Below, piece by piece: positions 5,735-8,099 of a stretch of DNA of 8,099 nucleotides. Under the pieces are notes generated by a model. The model saw nothing but the letters and a program-made list of their open reading frames with translations, made no database searches and had not been told where the DNA came from. The stretch covers positions 1 through 8,099 of the forward strand of contig JABDOU010000121.1 of NCBI GenBank assembly GCA_013043085.1, given 5' to 3'. The position numbers were made by a program, and so were the translations under genes. How positions within the stretch are numbered: position 1 is the stretch's first letter; every line of letters starts with the position of its first letter. The stretch comes from Acidimicrobiia bacterium. Its GTDB lineage: Bacteria > Actinomycetota > Acidimicrobiia > Spongiisociales > SHLN01.

Positions 5735-6459
5735 CTCTCTGCAATTGCCCGAAAAGCCTCGTAACCGGTGCCCTCGAGTTCTCGTGCAAGCTCGGGGCCT
5801 CCCGAACGCGCGATCCGGCCGTCCATCATCACATGAATACGGTCGGGTTTGAGATAACGCAAAATGCGGTCGTAGTGCGTGATCAGCAGGACAGCCAGAT
5901 CGTCGGTGCGCATTGCTTCTACGGCTTCTGCTACCTCCCGAACGGCATCCACATCGAGGCCCGAGTCGATCTCATCGAGAACGGCAACTACCGGATCGAG
6001 TACCGAAATCTGAAAGATCTCCGATCGTTTCTTCTCACCACCGGATAGCCCGAGATTTATTGCTCGATCCATGAAGCGACCGACCTTGATCTCGTCGCGC
6101 TTCTTTTCGACTCGTACCCAGAAAGCGTCGGGATCCGGTTGGTCGCCTGCCAGCTCCTCCATCAAGTCGCGAAGGGTTACCCCGGGGATCTCAACGGGAT
6201 ACTGGAAAGCCTGCACGATTCCGGCGCCTGCGCGCTCGTGCGTCGGGATACCGAGTACTTCGACACCCTGGACTTTTACGGAACCGGACGCCTCATATTC
6301 CTCTTTCCCGGTGAGGACGTGGCACAGCGTTGACTTCCCGGACCCGTTGGGACCCATGATGACGTGCAGAGCGCCATTTGGAACCTCGAGATCCAAGCCT
6401 TTGAGAATGTTGATTTCTCCTATGGAGGCAGTGAGATTCTTGATTTCCAACGCGTTCAT
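5731..6459 (-). CDS. sufC: SufC, Fe-S cluster assembly ATPase
   Basis: SufC is the cytoplasmic ABC-type ATPase that binds SufB and SufD and drives the shape changes of the Fe-S assembly scaffold. This 242-residue protein is full length. Walker A GPNGSGKST lies at 36-44, the Q-loop glutamine at Q83 in IVQAFQYPVEIPG (the family's typical sequence), the ABC signature LSGGEKKR at 138-145, Walker B AVLDEIDSGLD at 159-169 with catalytic E163, and the switch histidine at H195 (LLITHYDRIL). The EKKR after the signature and IDSGLD are typical of SufC rather than of transporters. It has no membrane segment. ATG 6459 shares an ATGA with the Rieske gene's stop, which indicates translational coupling; the frame stays open farther upstream, but only as antisense-quality sequence within the Rieske gene. 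The gene ends the cluster, running tail to tail into udgB, so sufS and sufU do not follow. Confidence 0.96.
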   Translation of the reverse strand: MNALEIKNLTASIGEINILKGLDLEVPNGALHVIMGPNGSGKSTLCHVLTGKEEYEASGSVKVQGVEVLGIPTHERAGAGIVQAFQYPVEIPGVTLRDLMEELAGDQPDPDAFWVRVEKKRDEIKVGRFMDRAINLGLSGGEKKRSEIFQISVLDPVVAVLDEIDSGLDVDAVREVAEAVEAMRTDDLAVLLITHYDRILRYLKPDRIHVMMDGRIARSGGPELARELEGTGYEAFRAIAES

Positions 6460-6785
6460 TCTTCTTCTTCCCGGGGCTCGACTTCTAGATAGACGTTGCC
6501 ATCCTCGACGATGACCGCATACGACGGCACAGGCTTGGTAGCAGGCAACGCGTTTGGCTGGCCCGTTTCGAGGTCGAATGCTGATCCGTGCCGTGGACAT
6601 TCGACGGCGCCGTCCCAGATTTCACCCTCGGACAGGCTTGCCTCTGCGTGCGAACAGCGGTCCCCGAGCGCGTAAAAAGTGTCGCCAATTTTGAAGACTG
6701 CTATTCGATGGCCGAATTGCTCGAATCGTTTGCCAACCTCATTCTCGTAGTCGGCGACTGATCCAGCGTCTATGCGTTCGCTCAT
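6456..6785 (-). CDS. Rieske [2Fe-2S] ferredoxin of the suf cluster
   Basis: This is a small soluble 109-residue Rieske protein of the dioxygenase-ferredoxin/NirD type. The cluster ligands are clear: C44-x-H46 (CSHAEASL) and C63-x-x-H66 (CPRHGSAF), with the following PxPSYAVIVEDGNVYLEV strand pair completing the fold (about 86-103). The tail ends in four consecutive Glu residues. No signal peptide is present, so it is cytoplasmic. Databases often label such proteins as phenylpropionate or biphenyl dioxygenase ferredoxin subunits, but no dioxygenase genes are nearby. Its place between sufD and sufC is known from Streptomyces and other actinobacteria, where its role is not settled. Electron delivery to Fe-S assembly is inference. 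Its ATG overlaps the sufD stop (ATGA) and its stop overlaps the sufC ATG (ATGA). An AGG about 6 nt before the ATG may serve as a ribosome site. Confidence 0.93.
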   Translation of the reverse strand: MSERIDAGSVADYENEVGKRFEQFGHRIAVFKIGDTFYALGDRCSHAEASLSEGEIWDGAVECPRHGSAFDLETGQPNALPATKPVPSYAVIVEDGNVYLEVEPREEEE

Positions 6786-8008
6786 GCTCGGCCTGCCGCC
6801 TGTGCCTCGGCGTATTTGGTTGCGACGATCTTGCGAATACCCGGGGCAACTGCCTGATTGGGAAGGCGCCCAATCGCTTCTTCGAAGAATCCTCGAACCT
6901 GCAGCCGGTCGGCTCGATCGCGATCAAGCCCGCGACTCGTGAGGTAATAGCGTTGCTCTTCATCGAGTGGGCCAACAGTTGAGGCGTGGCCGCAGGCAAC
7001 GTCGTTCGCGAGTATTTCGAGGTTGGGTACTGATTCGGCCGATGCATCACGTGACAACACGAGATTGCGGTTGGTTTGGTGGGCGTTGGTCTGCTGAGCT
7101 TCTTCCTCTATGCGGATCATGCCGGTGAAGACCGAGTGGGCAGACCCTTCAACCGCCCCCTTCAGAAACATGTTTGACGTGGTGCGCGGAGCCTGATGAT
7201 TGATCGTCGCCCGATAATCGAGCGTCTGGTCCTCATCGCCGAAATACAAACCGGTGATTTCTGAATGAGCTCCCGAGCCCTCGAGGTCGACGGTGAAGAA
7301 CAACCGCGAGTAGACGCCGCCGAGTCCGACTTCGCCAAGGTGAACTCGTGCGTCGCGTTCTATCGATGTATGCAGTTGGGCAAGTGCCCGTGTCGCGTCG
7401 CCCCATTCTTGAACGATCGTGACGTTCACATTTGCCGCCGGACCAGCATCGATAGTGATGCGCGGGATCACTATTGCGTCTACATCATCGTCCGACCGAC
7501 AGAAGACAAGAATGGACGACTCTGAACTCTGTTCTGCGACGACTGTGAAGCTTGGAAAGCTCACTGTTCCGTCGCGGGTTGCGACCACCTCGACCAGATA
7601 TGTGTCGCTTTCCGTTTGGCCCCGTTCCAGGTGGAGCACTACCCCGTCGTCAACAAACGCCGAATGAGCGATCGCAAAAACGTCGGCGGCGGTGTCGATA
7701 TCGGGTGAAGAAGGGGCGGCGGACAACTCGCTGAGTCGGCTGAAGCCGTCGATGTCGCGTATGAAACCGTCCACGATCAGAGCCCGTCCCGCAGTGTGGC
7801 CTGCCTCGGCCTCGTAGCGGGCATCGCCAGGAGCGTCGGCCAGGTGGTAGTCGGCGATATCGAACTCGAGATCGACGTAACGCCACTGCTCCAGCTGCGG
7901 ATCGGGCATTGCCGCGTTCGAGAACGCGTTTGCGGCTGCTGCCCGGCTGGCGATGAGCCAGGCCGGGCCGCCAAGCGCGGCACTGGTGGAGAGGTCAAGG
8001 GGTTTCAC
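6782..8008 (-). CDS. sufD: SufD, Fe-S cluster assembly scaffold subunit
   Basis: SufD pairs with SufB and SufC to form the SufBC2D scaffold on which new Fe-S clusters are built. This 408-residue protein has the typical divergent N-terminal third, with WRYVDL (42-47) a common SufD landmark, and a beta-helix core (about 120-330). The conserved C-terminal block has PNLEILANDVACGHASTVGPLD (residues 328-349, split by the family's ANDVxCxH signature at C339 and H341) and YYLTSRGLDRDRADRL. The histidine corresponds to E. coli SufD H360, implicated in cluster assembly. SufB-specific features are absent, so this is SufD rather than SufB. The start is GTG 8008; an in-frame TAA at 8021-8023 rules out any longer version. 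No Shine-Dalgarno sequence is seen, and a -10-like TAACAT lies so close that the message may be nearly leaderless. It is the first gene of the cluster, and no sufB lies directly upstream. Confidence 0.93.
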   Translation of the reverse strand: MKPLDLSTSAALGGPAWLIASRAAAANAFSNAAMPDPQLEQWRYVDLEFDIADYHLADAPGDARYEAEAGHTAGRALIVDGFIRDIDGFSRLSELSAAPSSPDIDTAADVFAIAHSAFVDDGVVLHLERGQTESDTYLVEVVATRDGTVSFPSFTVVAEQSSESSILVFCRSDDDVDAIVIPRITIDAGPAANVNVTIVQEWGDATRALAQLHTSIERDARVHLGEVGLGGVYSRLFFTVDLEGSGAHSEITGLYFGDEDQTLDYRATINHQAPRTTSNMFLKGAVEGSAHSVFTGMIRIEEEAQQTNAHQTNRNLVLSRDASAESVPNLEILANDVACGHASTVGPLDEEQRYYLTSRGLDRDRADRLQVRGFFEEAIGRLPNQAVAPGIRKIVATKYAEAQAAGRA

Positions 8009-8017
8009 GGCCGCCGA

Positions 8018-8047
8018 ATGTTAGGGCATAGGTCTGGCGTTGCTCAA
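8018..8047 (-). promoter_or_regulatory. Candidate promoter of the sufD-Rieske-sufC cluster
   Basis: On the minus strand, TTGAGC (8042-8047) and TAACAT (8018-8023) are separated by 18 nt. Each matches 4 of 6 bases of the sigma-70 consensus. A transcript starting about 7 nt after the -10 would begin within a few bases of the GTG at 8008. This fits the absence of a ribosome binding site and the leaderless starts common in actinobacteria. It rests on sequence match alone. Confidence 0.4.
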
Positions 8048-8070
8048 TGGATTCTCTTTAGCCTGTTCGC

Positions 8071-8099
8071 ATGACCCATGTGATACGTGTACCGATGTC
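8071..8099 (+). CDS. Possible start of a divergent gene, cut by the window edge
   Basis: An ATG at 8071 opens a frame (MTHVIRVPMS) that runs off the window. TAGCCT at 8059-8064, a TANNNT-type -10, ends 6 nt before the ATG, so a leaderless start is possible, as for sufD opposite. No ribosome binding site is seen. Ten codons are too few to name a product. Confidence 0.35.

Noticed and set aside
6460..6600. A 47-residue N-terminal extension of SufC
   Set aside because: It is an out-of-frame shadow of the Rieske gene, rich in Arg and Cys and unlike SufC. The family's start fits ATG 6459 with the ATGA overlap.
8009..8099. The 3' end of sufB upstream of sufD
   Set aside because: None of the three minus-strand frames resembles the conserved SufB C-terminus, and two of them stop within the first part of the stretch.
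1..8099. A defence island, mobile element, CRISPR array or prophage
   Set aside because: No transposase, integrase, repeat-spacer pattern, terminal inverted repeats or toxin-antitoxin-like pair is visible. The genes are ordinary housekeeping or surface functions.

Overview
The window looks like a stretch of actinobacterial chromosome, moderately GC-rich by eye. Three things point there: a UdgB whose N-terminal motif (CPRLVSWREEV) closely resembles mycobacterial UdgB, a Rieske ferredoxin gene sitting between sufD and sufC as in Streptomyces, and a group 2 sigma-70 factor of the SigB/Hrd type. An Acidimicrobiia-like lineage is my guess and the sequence does not prove it. No rRNA, tRNA, CRISPR array, insertion sequence, phage gene or attachment site was seen.

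Layout from left to right. (1) On the plus strand, the 3' part of a long Ala/Glu-rich coiled-coil gene is followed after 2 nt by a small single-pass membrane protein gene (to 1614). (2) On the minus strand, a group 2 sigma factor (3125 to 2196) is followed 15 nt later by a 193-residue protein of unknown function (2180 to 1599), whose end overlaps the membrane protein gene tail to tail by 16 bp. (3) A 394-bp divergent intergenic region (3126-3519) holds a 15-bp direct repeat and three inverted repeats. (4) On the plus strand, a lipoprotein with two beta-sandwich-like domains and a putative glycoside hydrolase TIM barrel (DUF4015/PF13200 type) overlaps the start of udgB, a family 5 uracil-DNA glycosylase. 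(5) On the minus strand, a compact suf cluster, sufD - Rieske ferredoxin - sufC, has ATGA overlaps at both junctions, and sufC meets udgB tail to tail with a 4-bp overlap. (6) The right edge holds a short divergent region and possibly the first codons of another plus-strand gene.

Functionally, the suf genes encode the scaffold/ATPase part of iron-sulfur cluster assembly, and two products in the window would need such clusters (the Rieske protein and the [4Fe-4S] UdgB). sufB is not next to sufD, and sufS/sufU do not follow sufC, so the rest of the pathway must be elsewhere. The sigma factor and its unknown partner look co-transcribed. The other neighbours share no obvious pathway. I see no clear new defence or mobile system. 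The best leads are the sigma factor's partner gene, the repeats in front of the sigma gene, the shortened suf cluster and the domain architecture of the lipoprotein.
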